The position numbers and the translations under genes are program-made. From NCBI GenBank assembly GCA_018222965.1, contig JAAEZH010000010.1:79826-143825 (forward strand): a stretch of 64,000 nucleotides of DNA, written 5' to 3'. This document shows positions 1-9,519 of this stretch, piece after piece; positions within the stretch are counted from its first letter, which is position 1; each line of letters opens with the position of its first letter. The notes under the pieces were generated by a model that was not told the DNA's origin, searched no databases, and saw nothing but the letters and a program-made list of their open reading frames with translations. The DNA is from Bacteroidota bacterium. GTDB taxonomy: Bacteria; Bacteroidota; Bacteroidia; Chitinophagales; Saprospiraceae.

Positions 1-1931
1 ATTCCCGAACGATTCATTTCGCTGGATATGCTTATCCGGGCAATTTGATCGCTTTCGCTTTTTCGTTTTTTGCGGTAGGTGCCGAAGTTTCTGTAAAAGT
101 GACCGTGAGCACGGAGGATAGCACCTATGTGGGCCGTTTTGCCCTGAAGCAAAAATTGAAAGCCTGCAATGCCGTCCAGAATGAGTCGCAAAGGAATGAG
201 CCAGCGCAACTTCCGACGCTCTTCATTCTTTATCAGCATGTAGAGGCTGTTGCGGAAATTTAAATATGTTTTTCTGGTGGATTCGTAATTGAGCGTACCG
301 CCACCAATGTGCCACACTTTTGATTCAGGTATGGCAAGGATGCGATAGCCGGCTCGCTTGATGCGCCAGCAAAGGTCTATTTCTTCGAGGTGGGCAAAAA
401 AGGATCCGTCAAATCCATTCAGCTTTTCAAACAGGCTTTGTCTCAAGACAAATGCGGCTCCGGACGCCCAGAAAATCTCCTGAGGCTGATCGTATTGCCC
501 CTGGTCTTTTTCCACGGTTTGAAAAATGCGGCCCCGGCAAAAGGGATAGCCCAGGTAGTCAATCCAACCGCCCGCGGCTCCGGCATACTCAAATTGATCG
601 GGCTGGTTGTAATCCAGTATTTTGGGCATGACAGCTCCTACGGTTTTGTCATTTTCCAGTAGCGCAATAAGCGGTTGCAGCCAGTTTGGATCCACTTTTA
701 CATCGGTGTTTAACAACACCACGTATTCGGCTTCAATTTCTTTTAAGCCCAGATTGTACCCGCCGGCAAATCCGTGATTTTCAGTTAGTTCCACACATTT
801 TACAAGGGGGAAACGCGCCTGTAGAAAGCCCACAGAGCCATCGGTGGAGCCATTGTCAATAACCGCGATTTCGAGATTGTCGTATTGGGTTTCCAATACA
901 GCGGGGATCATTTTTTCGAGCAGATCTCGCGTATTGTAATTGAGCAATACCACCGATACTTTGGGCAGGCTTTTTGCTTGCTTCCGCGAATTTCCTGCCG
1001 GCTTGTTTAGTATTTCAAGACACGCTTCTTTATCTCGCGCCAATTGGGATTTTAGGTCTTCCAGCGTGTCAAAGGTCAGGTCTCCTCGTAATCTTTCGAC
1101 AAGCTCCAGTCGAAGCTTGTCTCCATAAATATCCATGTCAAAATTGAAGAGATTGACTTCAATGCTTTTCTGAGGGAGGTGCGGCAGACTGGGGCGGTTG
1201 CCGATGTACAACATGCCCTGATATTGTTGTTCTTTATGGGTCGCCACAATAGCATAAACGCCATCCGGTGGTACGATTTTATGTTTGCTACCCAGATCGA
1301 GATTGGCCGTGGGGAATCCCAACTTGCTGCCCAGTTGCTCTCCTTTAATTACATTCCCCGTAAGGGTAAAATGGTGATTTAGCCATCGGGCAGCCTGCGC
1401 CACCTCTCCCTGCTCAATGGCTTTACGCACTTTCGTGGAACTGACAGCGATATCTTCGACTTCCTGTTTGGGAATTTCCAGTACCTCAAAGCCAAAGTCT
1501 TTGGTATGCCATTTGAGGTAGTTGATGTCGCCTTGTCTGTTGAGACCAAAACGATGATCATAACCGATTACAATGTGTTTGGGATGAAACTTATCAACCA
1601 GAAAACGCTGGATGTATTCATCCGCTGATTGTTGGGAAAACTCCACCGTAAAAGGCACTACAACGACGTTATCTATGCCGTAGCGGCGAAACAACTGTAT
1701 CTTTTCCTCGATGGTGGTTAGTAATCGCAGCTCCTTATCGTTGGGGTAAATGACCAGCCTGGGATGGGGATGAAAAGTGATGACAATACTCTCACCCTGA
1801 TTGGTACGGGCAAGCTGGTTAACCTGTTCCAGGATCTTCTGGTGGCCGGAATGGACACCATCAAAGGAGCCGATCGTAAGGACGGCATTCTTAAAATCGG
1901 GCAGATCTGCCAGGTCGTTGAATACGCGCAT
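1..1931 (-). CDS. ribF: RibF riboflavin kinase/FAD synthetase fused to a GT2 glycosyltransferase (partial)
   Basis: One open frame of 643 codons runs from ATG at 1931 to the window edge without a stop. Residues 1-180 are the FMN adenylyltransferase module (GSFDGVHSGHQ near residue 20, GYDHRFG, nucleotidyltransferase HPHPR). Residues about 185-305 are the flavokinase (LGFPTANL, then a FDTLEDLK..ARDKEA tail where RibF proteins normally end). The frame does not stop: after a linker of about 15 residues rich in K, R and Q, a family-2 glycosyltransferase begins near residue 322 (VSVVLLNYN, DNGSTDGS, LLNTDVKV as the DxD-like site, a GSFFAHLEEIDLCWR acceptor region). Known roles: riboflavin to FMN to FAD, and sugar transfer to an envelope acceptor. 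I checked that both halves share one frame. A true fusion, or a lost stop between two genes, could explain it. Divergent from mutS. Confidence 0.85.
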   Translation of the reverse strand, partial: MRVFNDLADLPDFKNAVLTIGSFDGVHSGHQKILEQVNQLARTNQGESIVITFHPHPRLVIYPNDKELRLLTTIEEKIQLFRRYGIDNVVVVPFTVEFSQQSADEYIQRFLVDKFHPKHIVIGYDHRFGLNRQGDINYLKWHTKDFGFEVLEIPKQEVEDIAVSSTKVRKAIEQGEVAQAARWLNHHFTLTGNVIKGEQLGSKLGFPTANLDLGSKHKIVPPDGVYAIVATHKEQQYQGMLYIGNRPSLPHLPQKSIEVNLFNFDMDIYGDKLRLELVERLRGDLTFDTLEDLKSQLARDKEACLEILNKPAGNSRKQAKSLPKVSVVLLNYNTRDLLEKMIPAVLETQYDNLEIAVIDNGSTDGSVGFLQARFPLVKCVELTENHGFAGGYNLGLKEIEAEYVVLLNTDVKVDPNWLQPLIALLENDKTVGAVMPKILDYNQPDQFEYAGAAGGWIDYLGYPFCRGRIFQTVEKDQGQYDQPQEIFWASGAAFVLRQSLFEKLNGFDGSFFAHLEEIDLCWRIKRAGYRILAIPESKVWHIGGGTLNYESTRKTYLNFRNSLYMLIKNEERRKLRWLIPLRLILDGIAGFQFLLQGKTAHIGAILRAHGHFYRNFGTYRKKRKSESDQIARISISSEMNRSG

Positions 1932-1938
1932 TTCGCAA

Positions 1939-1969
1939 CAAATGTAGAAAATTTGGATGCGGTAGCAAA
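1939..1969 (-). promoter_or_regulatory. Bacteroidota promoter for the ribF fusion
   Basis: Reading the minus strand, TTTG lies at 1969-1966 and TACATTTG (TAnnTTTG) at 1946-1939, separated by 19 bases. Only 7 bases lie between the -7 box and the ATG at 1931, so the transcript probably has little or no leader. Confidence 0.65.
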
Positions 1970-2018
1970 GCATAAATCTTCAGGAGATTAACAAGCTGCA
2001 TTTCAGCCTGTTTTTTTA

Positions 2019-2035
2019 GCCTTTCGGCGAAAGCC
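2019..2035. repeat. Dispersed palindromic word, full 17-base form
   Basis: GCCTTTCGGCGAAAGCC between the divergent ribF and mutS genes. CTTTC and GAAAG form the arms around GGC. The same word or its reverse complement recurs through the first 49 kb. Confidence 0.8.
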
Positions 2036-2105
2036 GCTACAGCCTTCGAAATTCATCCGAATCTGAAGTTATCTTTTCATAATGACACAATGGCCAAATT
2101 AATTT

Positions 2106-2135
2106 TTGTCCATTACGGATGGTCGGGTATATTTG
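2106..2135 (+). promoter_or_regulatory. Bacteroidota promoter for mutS
   Basis: TTG at 2106-2108, a 19-base spacer, and TATATTTG at 2128-2135. The mutS ATG at 2141 follows after 5 bases. This argues against the upstream in-frame ATG at 2090, which would put the promoter inside the coding region. Confidence 0.7.
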
Positions 2136-2140
2136 TCCTG

Positions 2141-4807
2141 ATGGCCAAAAAAACGAAAAAAGCAGCGACAAAGAGTAAGGTTACACCCTTGATGCAGCAA
2201 TACTTTCAGGTGAAATCCAAACACCCTGATGCCATTTTGCTGTTTCGGGTAGGGGACTTTTACGAAACTTTTGGTGAAGATGCGGTAAAGGCCAGCCAGG
2301 TGCTGGGCATTGTGCTTACCAATCGAAATAATGGCGGGAGTAAGATAGAGTTGGCGGGATTCCCGTATCATTCGCTGGATACGTATTTACCCAGACTGGT
2401 AAGAGGCGGATTTCGGGTGGCAATTTGTGAGCAACTGGAGAAACCTTCCCCCCAGAAAAAGATTGTGAAGCGCGGCGTCACAGAGGTCGTTACACCGGGT
2501 ATTGCCATAGATGATCAATTGTTGGATCATCGGAAAAATAATTACCTGGCCTCCATATCTTTTGGCCGGAAAAACAAGGTTGGCCTTTCGTTTCTGGATA
2601 TTTCGACCGGTGAGTTTTTAGTTTGCGAAGGAGACATTTCCTACGCAGATAAACTTTTCCAAAGTTTTCAACCTTCTGAAGTGCTCTACTCGAAGAGCGA
2701 TAAAAAGACTTTTGAACGGCAGTTTGGCGATAAACTATACACCTTCGGCATGGACGAATGGGTGTTTACATTCGACTACAGTCGGGAAAAACTGCTGGAC
2801 CACTTTAAGGTTAAAAGCCTCAAAGGCTATGGCGTGGAAGAAATGTTGCTGGCACAAATCGCTGCCGGTGCAACCTTGCATTATCTGGCAGTAACCGAAA
2901 ACAAGAACCTGCAACACGTAAATGCCATCAGCCGGGTGCAACCCGACGAATTTGTGTGGCTGGACCGTTTTACCATTCGCAATCTGGAATTGATCTATAG
3001 CCAGCATGAAACGGGGGTGCCATTGATCGGGATTCTGGATAAGACGATTTCTCCGATGGGAGCGAGGCTACTCAAAAAATGGGTGGTTTTACCGCTGAAA
3101 AAACTCCCGGATATTCAGGCCCGACTAGAGGTGGTTCAGTACTTCATTGACAAGCCGGAGGAAGGCAACTTTCTGGAAAAGCACATTCGCCCGATGGGGG
3201 ATATCGAACGTCTTATTTCCAAGGTGCCGCTGGGTAAAATTAATCCGCGGGAGGCAGTACAATTGGGACGGGCACTTGGAGAACTGGAAGAAGTAAAAGG
3301 ACATTTATTGGAATCCCCCAATAATTATTTGCGCAAAATCGGTGACGGGATAAACCCATGTCCGGTTTTACAGGAAACCATCGAAAAGCAACTGGTAGAA
3401 GATCCTCCGGTGAATTTATCGAAAGGGGGCGTGATCGCTGATGGATTTGACAAGGACCTGGATGAATTGCGGCATATCATTCGGAATGGCAAGCAAATGC
3501 TGGTCGATATCCAGACCAAAGAAGCAGAAAGAACCGGTATCGATAATCTGAAAGTCGGATTCAACTCCGTATTTGGATATTACCTCGAAGTAACCAACAA
3601 GCACAAAGATAAAGGCAAGGTTCCGGAAGAATGGACCCGCAAGCAAACCCTGACCAATGCCGAGCGGTATATAACTGACGAGCTTAAAAAGCTGGAAAGC
3701 AAAATCCTGGGTGCCGAAGAAAAGGTACTCGCCCGGGAAGAACTACTTTTTGATCAATTGGTGCTTTCGATGGCTGATTACATTCAACCGGTACAGCACA
3801 ATGCCCATTTGATCGCCCGGATAGACTGTCTGCTCTCTTTTGCCCGGGTAGCCATTACCAATAATTATTGTCGACCTGAGGTGAATAACAGTCTGGTTAC
3901 TGATATTCGAGACGGTCGCCATCCGGTGATCGAACAACAACTGGAGCTGGGCGATGCGTATGTTCCCAATGATGTTTATCTGGATAATGAGTCTCAACAA
4001 ATCCTGATGATCACGGGACCAAACATGGCCGGTAAGTCGGCCTTGCTGCGGCAAACAGCCCTGATTAGTTTAATGGCTCAAATGGGATCCTTTGTGCCGG
4101 CTTCCTCTGCAAAACTGGGGATTGTCGACAAGGTGTTTACCCGTGTGGGGGCCTCCGATAATATCTCATCCGGAGAGTCAACCTTCATGGTGGAAATGAA
4201 TGAGACGGCTTCCATTCTCAATAATGTTTCCGAGCGAAGCCTAATCCTTATGGACGAGATTGGGCGAGGAACCAGCACTTACGATGGCGTCAGTATCGCC
4301 TGGTCTATTGCTGAATTTCTGCATACCAATCAGCTGGCTCATCCGAAGACACTTTTTGCCACCCATTACCACGAGCTAAACGAACTGGCCAACCGTTTCG
4401 AGCGCATCCGGAATTTTAATATTTCAGTTAAGGAAGTAAGTAATAAAGTAATTTTCCTTCGGAAACTGGTGCCGGGAGGGAGTGCCCACAGCTTTGGTAT
4501 TCATGTAGCCAAAATGGCTGGAATGCCTCGTCCGATTCTGGAACGAGCTGCCCAGATTCTGACCCAGTTGGAAGGTCAACGGCTGACCAATGAAAAAGGT
4601 GCTTCAGAAGTGGGCGGACCGTCTACTCAAAATGCAGATCCTTCCGAAATATCCAACAACCTTCAATTGAGCATTTTTGAAACCGTAGATCCTACCGCCG
4701 GAAAATTGCGGGAAATGCTGTTGGATATGGATCTCAATGGAATGACACCCATTGAGTGCATGCTAAAATTGAATGAGTTGAGAAATTTATTAGAGGATGA
4801 AGAGTAG
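2141..4807 (+). CDS. mutS: DNA mismatch repair protein MutS
   Basis: MutS recognises mismatches as a dimer and uses ATP to recruit MutL. From the start at 2141 the protein has 888 residues, usual for the family. The mismatch-binding Phe-x-Glu motif is in VGDFYETF near residue 42. The C-terminal ATPase has Walker A GPNMAGKSALLR, Walker B LILMDEIGRGTSTYDG and the ATHYHEL switch. The frame is open from an ATG at 2090, but a good promoter lies between 2106 and 2135 and the protein from 2141 (MAKKTKKAATK, then the conserved TPLMQQYF) aligns better with the family. It converges with ffh, 2 bases away, with no terminator visible between them. Confidence 0.97.
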   Translation: MAKKTKKAATKSKVTPLMQQYFQVKSKHPDAILLFRVGDFYETFGEDAVKASQVLGIVLTNRNNGGSKIELAGFPYHSLDTYLPRLVRGGFRVAICEQLEKPSPQKKIVKRGVTEVVTPGIAIDDQLLDHRKNNYLASISFGRKNKVGLSFLDISTGEFLVCEGDISYADKLFQSFQPSEVLYSKSDKKTFERQFGDKLYTFGMDEWVFTFDYSREKLLDHFKVKSLKGYGVEEMLLAQIAAGATLHYLAVTENKNLQHVNAISRVQPDEFVWLDRFTIRNLELIYSQHETGVPLIGILDKTISPMGARLLKKWVVLPLKKLPDIQARLEVVQYFIDKPEEGNFLEKHIRPMGDIERLISKVPLGKINPREAVQLGRALGELEEVKGHLLESPNNYLRKIGDGINPCPVLQETIEKQLVEDPPVNLSKGGVIADGFDKDLDELRHIIRNGKQMLVDIQTKEAERTGIDNLKVGFNSVFGYYLEVTNKHKDKGKVPEEWTRKQTLTNAERYITDELKKLESKILGAEEKVLAREELLFDQLVLSMADYIQPVQHNAHLIARIDCLLSFARVAITNNYCRPEVNNSLVTDIRDGRHPVIEQQLELGDAYVPNDVYLDNESQQILMITGPNMAGKSALLRQTALISLMAQMGSFVPASSAKLGIVDKVFTRVGASDNISSGESTFMVEMNETASILNNVSERSLILMDEIGRGTSTYDGVSIAWSIAEFLHTNQLAHPKTLFATHYHELNELANRFERIRNFNISVKEVSNKVIFLRKLVPGGSAHSFGIHVAKMAGMPRPILERAAQILTQLEGQRLTNEKGASEVGGPSTQNADPSEISNNLQLSIFETVDPTAGKLREMLLDMDLNGMTPIECMLKLNELRNLLEDEE

Positions 4808-4809
4808 AT

Positions 4810-6156
4810 TTATCTTCTGCCTCTTCCCATACCCGGCATTCCGCCCGGAGGCGCGTTGAAAGCACCGCCTTTACTCATCTTATGCATCATCTTCCGCATT
4901 TGGTGGAAGTTTTTGATAAACATATTGATTTCGTGAATGTCGCGGCCACAGCCTTTGGCGATTCGTTTTTTGCGACTCATATTGAGTAGTTCCGGATTGC
5001 CACGTTCTTCGGGAGTCATGGAATGAATGATAGACTCTACCTTTCCAAAGGCTTTATCGTCTATATCCAGGTTTTTGGTCACCTTACTCATACCGGGGAT
5101 CATATTGATGAGGCTTTTCATATCACCCATCTTTTTGATCTGAGCCATTTGACTTAGGAAATCGTTGAAGTCAAATTTATTCTTCTTGATTTTCTTCTCA
5201 AGTCGCTTGGCTTCTTTCTCATCAAACTGTTCCTGGGCGCGTTCTACGAAAGAAACAATATCACCCATTCCAAGAATACGCTGGGCCATCCGATCCGGGT
5301 GGAAAACATCCAGGGTATCCAGTTTCTCACCGGCACTGATAAATTTGATTGGTTTGCCAACCGTGTATTTTACGGATAAAGCAGCACCACCACGTGTATC
5401 ACCATCGAGCTTGGTGAGTACCACACCGTCGTAATTGATGCGGTCGTTGAAGGCCTTGGCTGTATTTACAGCATCCTGACCGGTCATAGAGTCCACCACA
5501 AAAAGCGTCTCATTAGGCAGGATGGAATCCTTGATGTTGGAGATTTCGTTCATCATGACCTCGTCGATAGACAAGCGGCCTGCTGTATCGACGATAACCA
5601 CATCCAGGTTATTATCTTTTGCATGCTGGATCGCCTTTGCGGCAATCTCTACCGGGTTTTTATTTTCCGGGTCTTTATAAATAGGCACGCCGACCTGTTC
5701 TGCGAGAACGGTCAGCTGATCAATCGCTGCCGGCCGATAAACGTCACAGGCGGTAAGTAATGGTTTGAGTTTGCGTTTTTCTTTGAGGTGAAGGGCGAGT
5801 TTACCAGAGAAAGTGGTTTTACCGGAACCTTGCAGTCCGGCGATAAGAATAACGGCTGGTTCTCCCTTGACGTTAATTCCGGCAGATTGGCCACCCATGA
5901 GTTGCACCAACTCATCCATGACAATCTTAACCATCATTTCGCCCGGTTTTACAGCTTGAAGGACATTTTCCTGACCCAGGGCTTTGTCCTTGACTTTATC
6001 TGTAAATTCTTTGGCGATCTTGTAGTTAACATCGGCTGCAACCAACGCCCGACGGATTTCTTTTACCGATTGGGCGATGTTAATTTCCGTGAGTTTGCTT
6101 TCTCCCTTAAGGGACTTAAAGGCCCCTTCCAGCCTTTCACTCAAGCTATCAAACAT
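4810..6156 (-). CDS. ffh: Signal recognition particle protein Ffh
   Basis: SRP54/Ffh GTPase, which with the SRP RNA targets nascent membrane proteins to FtsY and SecYEG. The 448 residues contain an N-terminal helical bundle, the G domain (GLQGSGKTT near residue 108, DTAGRL, TKLDGDTRGG) and a methionine-rich M domain (FLSQMAQIKKMGDM, then repeated M near FHQMRKMMHKM). The tail is glycine- and arginine-rich (GGMPGMGRGRR). A TATATTTG box on the minus strand at 6242-6235 could be its promoter with a leader of about 75 bases, but I see no clear -33 element. I looked for the SRP RNA nearby and did not find it. Confidence 0.97.
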   Translation of the reverse strand: MFDSLSERLEGAFKSLKGESKLTEINIAQSVKEIRRALVAADVNYKIAKEFTDKVKDKALGQENVLQAVKPGEMMVKIVMDELVQLMGGQSAGINVKGEPAVILIAGLQGSGKTTFSGKLALHLKEKRKLKPLLTACDVYRPAAIDQLTVLAEQVGVPIYKDPENKNPVEIAAKAIQHAKDNNLDVVIVDTAGRLSIDEVMMNEISNIKDSILPNETLFVVDSMTGQDAVNTAKAFNDRINYDGVVLTKLDGDTRGGAALSVKYTVGKPIKFISAGEKLDTLDVFHPDRMAQRILGMGDIVSFVERAQEQFDEKEAKRLEKKIKKNKFDFNDFLSQMAQIKKMGDMKSLINMIPGMSKVTKNLDIDDKAFGKVESIIHSMTPEERGNPELLNMSRKKRIAKGCGRDIHEINMFIKNFHQMRKMMHKMSKGGAFNAPPGGMPGMGRGRR

Positions 6157-6573
6157 GCGAATATCATTTTTTCTTTAACAGAGCCTTGCGGCGAATTGTG
6201 CCCCTTTTAGCAGGATGCTGTCTGCAATATCCCGCAAATATACCCAAACCAATGATGATTGGAAAATTGCTTTTTGGGATTGGGAGTACATCTTTGGAAA
6301 AAACGCCTAAGATGTACAGAAGTTGCAGCTTTTTTCTATTTTTAGACAAGGCAAGTTAATTGCCAATACTGTGCTCCCGAACATATCTATTATCAATTAA
6401 CTGAAACAAGAGGCTGTTTTCGGTTAAAACCTTCCCGGGCTGTGCGTTTGATTTGTGTGGTTTGGATGTCCTGTCCGGAAATTACCCTTCTAAAATTTTG
6501 GCCCGTCGTGGGTTAATTCCCGGCGGCACGGGCCTTTCAATAGATATTACTTGATAACCAACTTTAAATAATT
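6157..6573. other. Intergenic region with a hairpin ahead of the ompA-like gene
   Basis: No gene is visible in these 417 bases. A GC-rich hairpin (GGCCCGT at 6500-6506 pairing with ACGGGCC at 6528-6534, with inner GGG/CCC pairs) is followed by TTTC and ends 39 bases before the ATG at 6574. It could be a terminator of an unseen transcript or a leader structure. No clear TAnnTTTG box precedes 6574. Confidence 0.4.
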
Positions 6574-7440
6574 ATGAACACCACTACCAGGTTTATCTTA
6601 TGGCTGATATTGGCCATATTACTTGGTTTGTTGTGGTTTGGTCCCTGGTACCCCTGTTGGCAGGAAGTTTTCTGTTCCGACTGTATAAAGGGTGCCGCTG
6701 TAACTGAAGAAGTTATGGAGGATGAAACCACCGAACCTGGAACCACGGCAGCAGCTCGAGGCCCGCTCGACTTTGCCTGGTCTGATGCAACCCCCAACCA
6801 GAATGAGGGTTTTGATGCTTACAAGGCCGGTATACTGGCCGATCAGACCGAAAATAATATTCTGGAGATCACCGGGCTTTATTACGACGGCGAAGAAGCT
6901 CCGGAGGGCTATGAAAATATGGGACTTGCCCGCGCAGCTCAGATTCGGAGCCTGTTTCCGGATATTCCGGATGATCGAATATTGCTAAAGGCCAGAGCCG
7001 TTGATGAAACGGAAGGAGTTCGGGAGGGATTCTTTGAAGCAGCATCCTTTAGCTGGTTGGAACCAGACAATACCGAGAAAGAATCGGTGGAGGAACTGGA
7101 TGATCGCGTCATCATTCGTTTCCCATTGAATTCAACTCGAAAAATCTCAGATCCGGCTATTGATGAGTATCTCGATAAACTGGCTGCCCGGGTTATTCAA
7201 ACCGGGGAGGAAGTGCAGCTTACCGGTCATACAGACAATACCGGTGGTGCAGATACCAATATGGATCTGGGCCGAAGCAGAGCACGTGCCATTTTCGATC
7301 TGCTTGTTTCAAAAGGTGTTTCGGAGGCACAGTTGACTGTAAATTCCCGAGGGGAAGAACAGCCTGTTGCATCCAATGATACCGAGGCTGGTCGGGCCGA
7401 AAACCGGCGTGTGGAGGTTCGCCTCATAAAATCCAATTAA
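6574..7440 (+). CDS. OmpA-family envelope protein
   Basis: The 288-residue protein has an N-terminal membrane segment (about residues 7-25, ILWLILAILLGLLWFG) followed by Cys-containing WYPCWQEVFCSDC. The last 110 residues form an OmpA-like peptidoglycan-binding domain: VQLTGHTDNTGG, LGRSRARAIFDLLVSKGV and the end pattern ENRRVEVRL. The middle is acidic and unfamiliar. It is probably anchored in the inner membrane or exported, with the OmpA domain in the periplasm. The next gene starts 23 bases downstream in the same direction, so the two are probably one operon. Confidence 0.85.
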   Translation: MNTTTRFILWLILAILLGLLWFGPWYPCWQEVFCSDCIKGAAVTEEVMEDETTEPGTTAAARGPLDFAWSDATPNQNEGFDAYKAGILADQTENNILEITGLYYDGEEAPEGYENMGLARAAQIRSLFPDIPDDRILLKARAVDETEGVREGFFEAASFSWLEPDNTEKESVEELDDRVIIRFPLNSTRKISDPAIDEYLDKLAARVIQTGEEVQLTGHTDNTGGADTNMDLGRSRARAIFDLLVSKGVSEAQLTVNSRGEEQPVASNDTEAGRAENRRVEVRLIKSN

Positions 7441-7463
7441 ATCAAAACAAAAATCAACCAATA

Positions 7464-8453
7464 ATGGAATTCAATACTCTTTTATTACAAGCGGTGGATC
7501 CATGCCCTGCCTGCTGGTGGAAGATCCTTGGGATGTTTCTTGCTGCCCTGCTTTTGGGGTTGCTCCTGGGAGCCATACTTTGGAGACGCTATAAATCTAT
7601 GGTTCATAAGGTAGAAGCGGAGCGGGATAACTATCACGCAAAGCTTACCGATACGGAAAAAGATTTCGCCAGCCTTAAATACAAATATGATGAATTGTCG
7701 AAAGACAATGCAGGTCTTAAGTCTGCCCTCAATAAGTGTGAAGCTGATAAAGCAACCATTGATTTCAGGCTTAAAAAGCTGCAGGGTGATGGCGATGCCG
7801 GGCCTGTAGGGGCTGCTGTAGGTGTTTCCGGAGGCGGAGGAACCGATATGGGTTATGGGGCTATTTTCGGTTCAGACAACCTTCAGATCATTGAAGGAAT
7901 AGGGCCAAAAATCGAACAACTCCTCAAAGATGCTGGCATTGGTACCTGGGCAGCTTTAGCAGGAGCCGGGTTTGATAAAGTCAAAGGGATTCTGGATGAT
8001 GCCGGACCTCGTTATCGTATGCACGATCCTAAATCCTGGTCGGAGCAGGCACAATTGGCTGCTGATGGCAAATGGGATGAACTGATCAAGTATCAAAAAT
8101 TCCTGGATGGCGGTAAAGAAGGGGGCAGCAGCACGGAAAGCCCTTCCAAAGTAGAGAAACTCTATTCCAAGGCTTTGGGCTTTTCTTCCCTCAAACCAAA
8201 TGATCTTAAAATCGTAGAGGGAATAGGGCCAAAAATTGAAGGACTGCTCAATGATGCGGGCATCAATAACTGGAGCGATTTGGCAGGGACTTCATTAGAG
8301 AAACTTCAGGAAATATTGGCTAAGGCCGGTGACAGATACCGACTCGCTAAACCGGAAACCTGGCCAAAACAGGCGCAATTGGCTGCTGATGCCAAGTGGC
8401 AGGAACTGAAAGAATATCAGGACTATCTGCAGGGAGGAAAAGATCCCGGATGA
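7464..8453 (+). CDS. Membrane-anchored protein with two helix-hairpin-helix repeats
   Basis: The 329 residues comprise a single membrane helix (about 19-41, ILGMFLAALLLGLLLGAILW), a charged coiled-coil stretch (about 45-105), a glycine-rich linker, and two near-identical repeats of about 75 residues starting LQIIEGIGPKIEQLL (near 142) and LKIVEGIGPKIEGLL (near 252). The EGIGPKI core is a helix-hairpin-helix motif, seen in Bacteroidota proteins with DUF4332-like or ribosomal L21/LapA-like annotation. Each repeat ends with WSEQAQLAADGKWDEL-type sequence. Its role is unknown. It follows the OmpA-like gene and is closed by a terminator. Confidence 0.75.
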   Translation: MEFNTLLLQAVDPCPACWWKILGMFLAALLLGLLLGAILWRRYKSMVHKVEAERDNYHAKLTDTEKDFASLKYKYDELSKDNAGLKSALNKCEADKATIDFRLKKLQGDGDAGPVGAAVGVSGGGGTDMGYGAIFGSDNLQIIEGIGPKIEQLLKDAGIGTWAALAGAGFDKVKGILDDAGPRYRMHDPKSWSEQAQLAADGKWDELIKYQKFLDGGKEGGSSTESPSKVEKLYSKALGFSSLKPNDLKIVEGIGPKIEGLLNDAGINNWSDLAGTSLEKLQEILAKAGDRYRLAKPETWPKQAQLAADAKWQELKEYQDYLQGGKDPG

Positions 8454-8478
8454 TTTTGATAGGATTTGAAATAAAGGA

Positions 8479-8506
8479 GCCTCCGCCTTTTGGCGGGGGC
8501 TTTTTT
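8479..8506 (+). terminator. Rho-independent terminator of the OmpA/HhH operon
   Basis: GCCTCCGCC, a TTTT loop, GGCGGGGGC, then six T. It begins 25 bases after the stop of the helix-hairpin-helix gene. Confidence 0.9.
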
Positions 8507-8602
8507 GGTGGAGGTCGGATTTTTACTTTGCTCAAATATCCACCAACCTCAACCTCCGGAAAACGCCGGTTTTCAACCAAAAACAATAACTACCTTGCCA
8601 TT

Positions 8603-9391
8603 ATGAGATACTTACTGTTTACCCTTTTAGTAATTGGTTTATTCACAACTTGCCTAAACCCCTCACAATCATCTGAGGACGAGTCAGAGGCTGCATACGG
8701 CAATCCGCCAGCTGAAGGATTTAATCTGGAAGCCTCCGATCCTGAAGCCATTGCCTGGGCCGATTCTGTTATGGAAGCTCTGGGAGGCCGAAAAGCCTGG
8801 GATGGAGCCCGCTATTTCCGATGGAATTTCTTTGGAAATCGTCTTTGGTACTGGGATAAATACACTGGAAATGTTCGGGTAGAAATCCCTGAAAGTGAGA
8901 CCATTGTATTGTATAACCTAAAGTCGGAAGAAGGGGCTTTGAGTCAAAAGGGTGTCGAGCAGACCAATCCGGATAGTTTGGATGTATATCTGGATAAGGC
9001 CCGGCGGGGCTGGATCAATGATTCCTATTGGCTGTTTATGCCTTTCAAGTTAAAGGATTCGGGGGTGACACTTTCTTATTTGGGGCAGGACACTTTGCCT
9101 GAAGGAAAGCCAGCTGAGCTGTTGCGTTTGCGGTTTGACGGGGTAGGAGTTACTCCGGAAAATGGATACCATCTTTGGATAGACAAAACCGATAACCTAA
9201 TCAAACAATGGGCTTTTTATCGAAATGCTGATAATCCGGAACCAGGGTTCATTACACCCTGGGTAGATTACAAATCCTATCAGGGCATTCTGCTTGCTTC
9301 ATCCAGAGGACCTAATTATGAAATAGGGGATATTATGGTTTATGATAGTTTGGCGGCTGCTGTTTTTGAAGATTTGAATTGGGAGGAGTAG
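8603..9391 (+). CDS. Exported hypothetical protein, possible lipoprotein
   Basis: The open frame extends upstream to 8396 through the terminator, so the first sensible start is ATG at 8603. This gives 262 residues with a signal peptide (MRYLLFTLLVIGLFTTC); the Cys at position 17 may be a lipoprotein site, though FTTC is a weak lipobox. The body has a pattern common in Bacteroidota hypotheticals (ADSVMEALGGRKAWDGARYFRW, LWYWDKYTGNVRVE) resembling LolA-like outer membrane lipoprotein folds. I do not recognise a specific function. Confidence 0.7.
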   Translation: MRYLLFTLLVIGLFTTCLNPSQSSEDESEAAYGNPPAEGFNLEASDPEAIAWADSVMEALGGRKAWDGARYFRWNFFGNRLWYWDKYTGNVRVEIPESETIVLYNLKSEEGALSQKGVEQTNPDSLDVYLDKARRGWINDSYWLFMPFKLKDSGVTLSYLGQDTLPEGKPAELLRLRFDGVGVTPENGYHLWIDKTDNLIKQWAFYRNADNPEPGFITPWVDYKSYQGILLASSRGPNYEIGDIMVYDSLAAAVFEDLNWEE

Positions 9392-9519
9392 GCTTTTGGG
9401 GTGAGTTGTCTCGCTTTGCTCGTTAGTGGGTTGAGCCTGTTAATGCGCCGCAGGCGTATCTCAACCAAACTCAACCCAACATTCGCTGAAAGCGAATGAC
9501 TCAACCAAACTCAACCTTC
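9392..9519. repeat. Short repeats and hairpin between convergent genes
   Basis: Contains repeated CTCAACC/CTCAACCAAA words and a perfect inverted repeat ATTCGCT-GAA-AGCGAAT at 9481-9497. No T-run follows, so terminator function is uncertain. Confidence 0.5.

Noticed and set aside
2090..2140. Longer MutS start at 2090
   Set aside because: A promoter with 19-base spacing lies inside this stretch and the extra 17 residues are unlike MutS proteins.
5788..6210. A 140-codon frame on the plus strand
   Set aside because: Antisense shadow of ffh; composition is low-complexity and no motif is present.
6380..6480. SRP RNA next to ffh, because of a CCCGGGAAGG-like stretch on the minus strand
   Set aside because: The surrounding bases do not form the conserved GNAR-loop helix of SRP RNA.
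8396..8602. Longer start for the exported protein at 8603
   Set aside because: It would cross the upstream gene's end and a strong terminator, and would bury the signal peptide.
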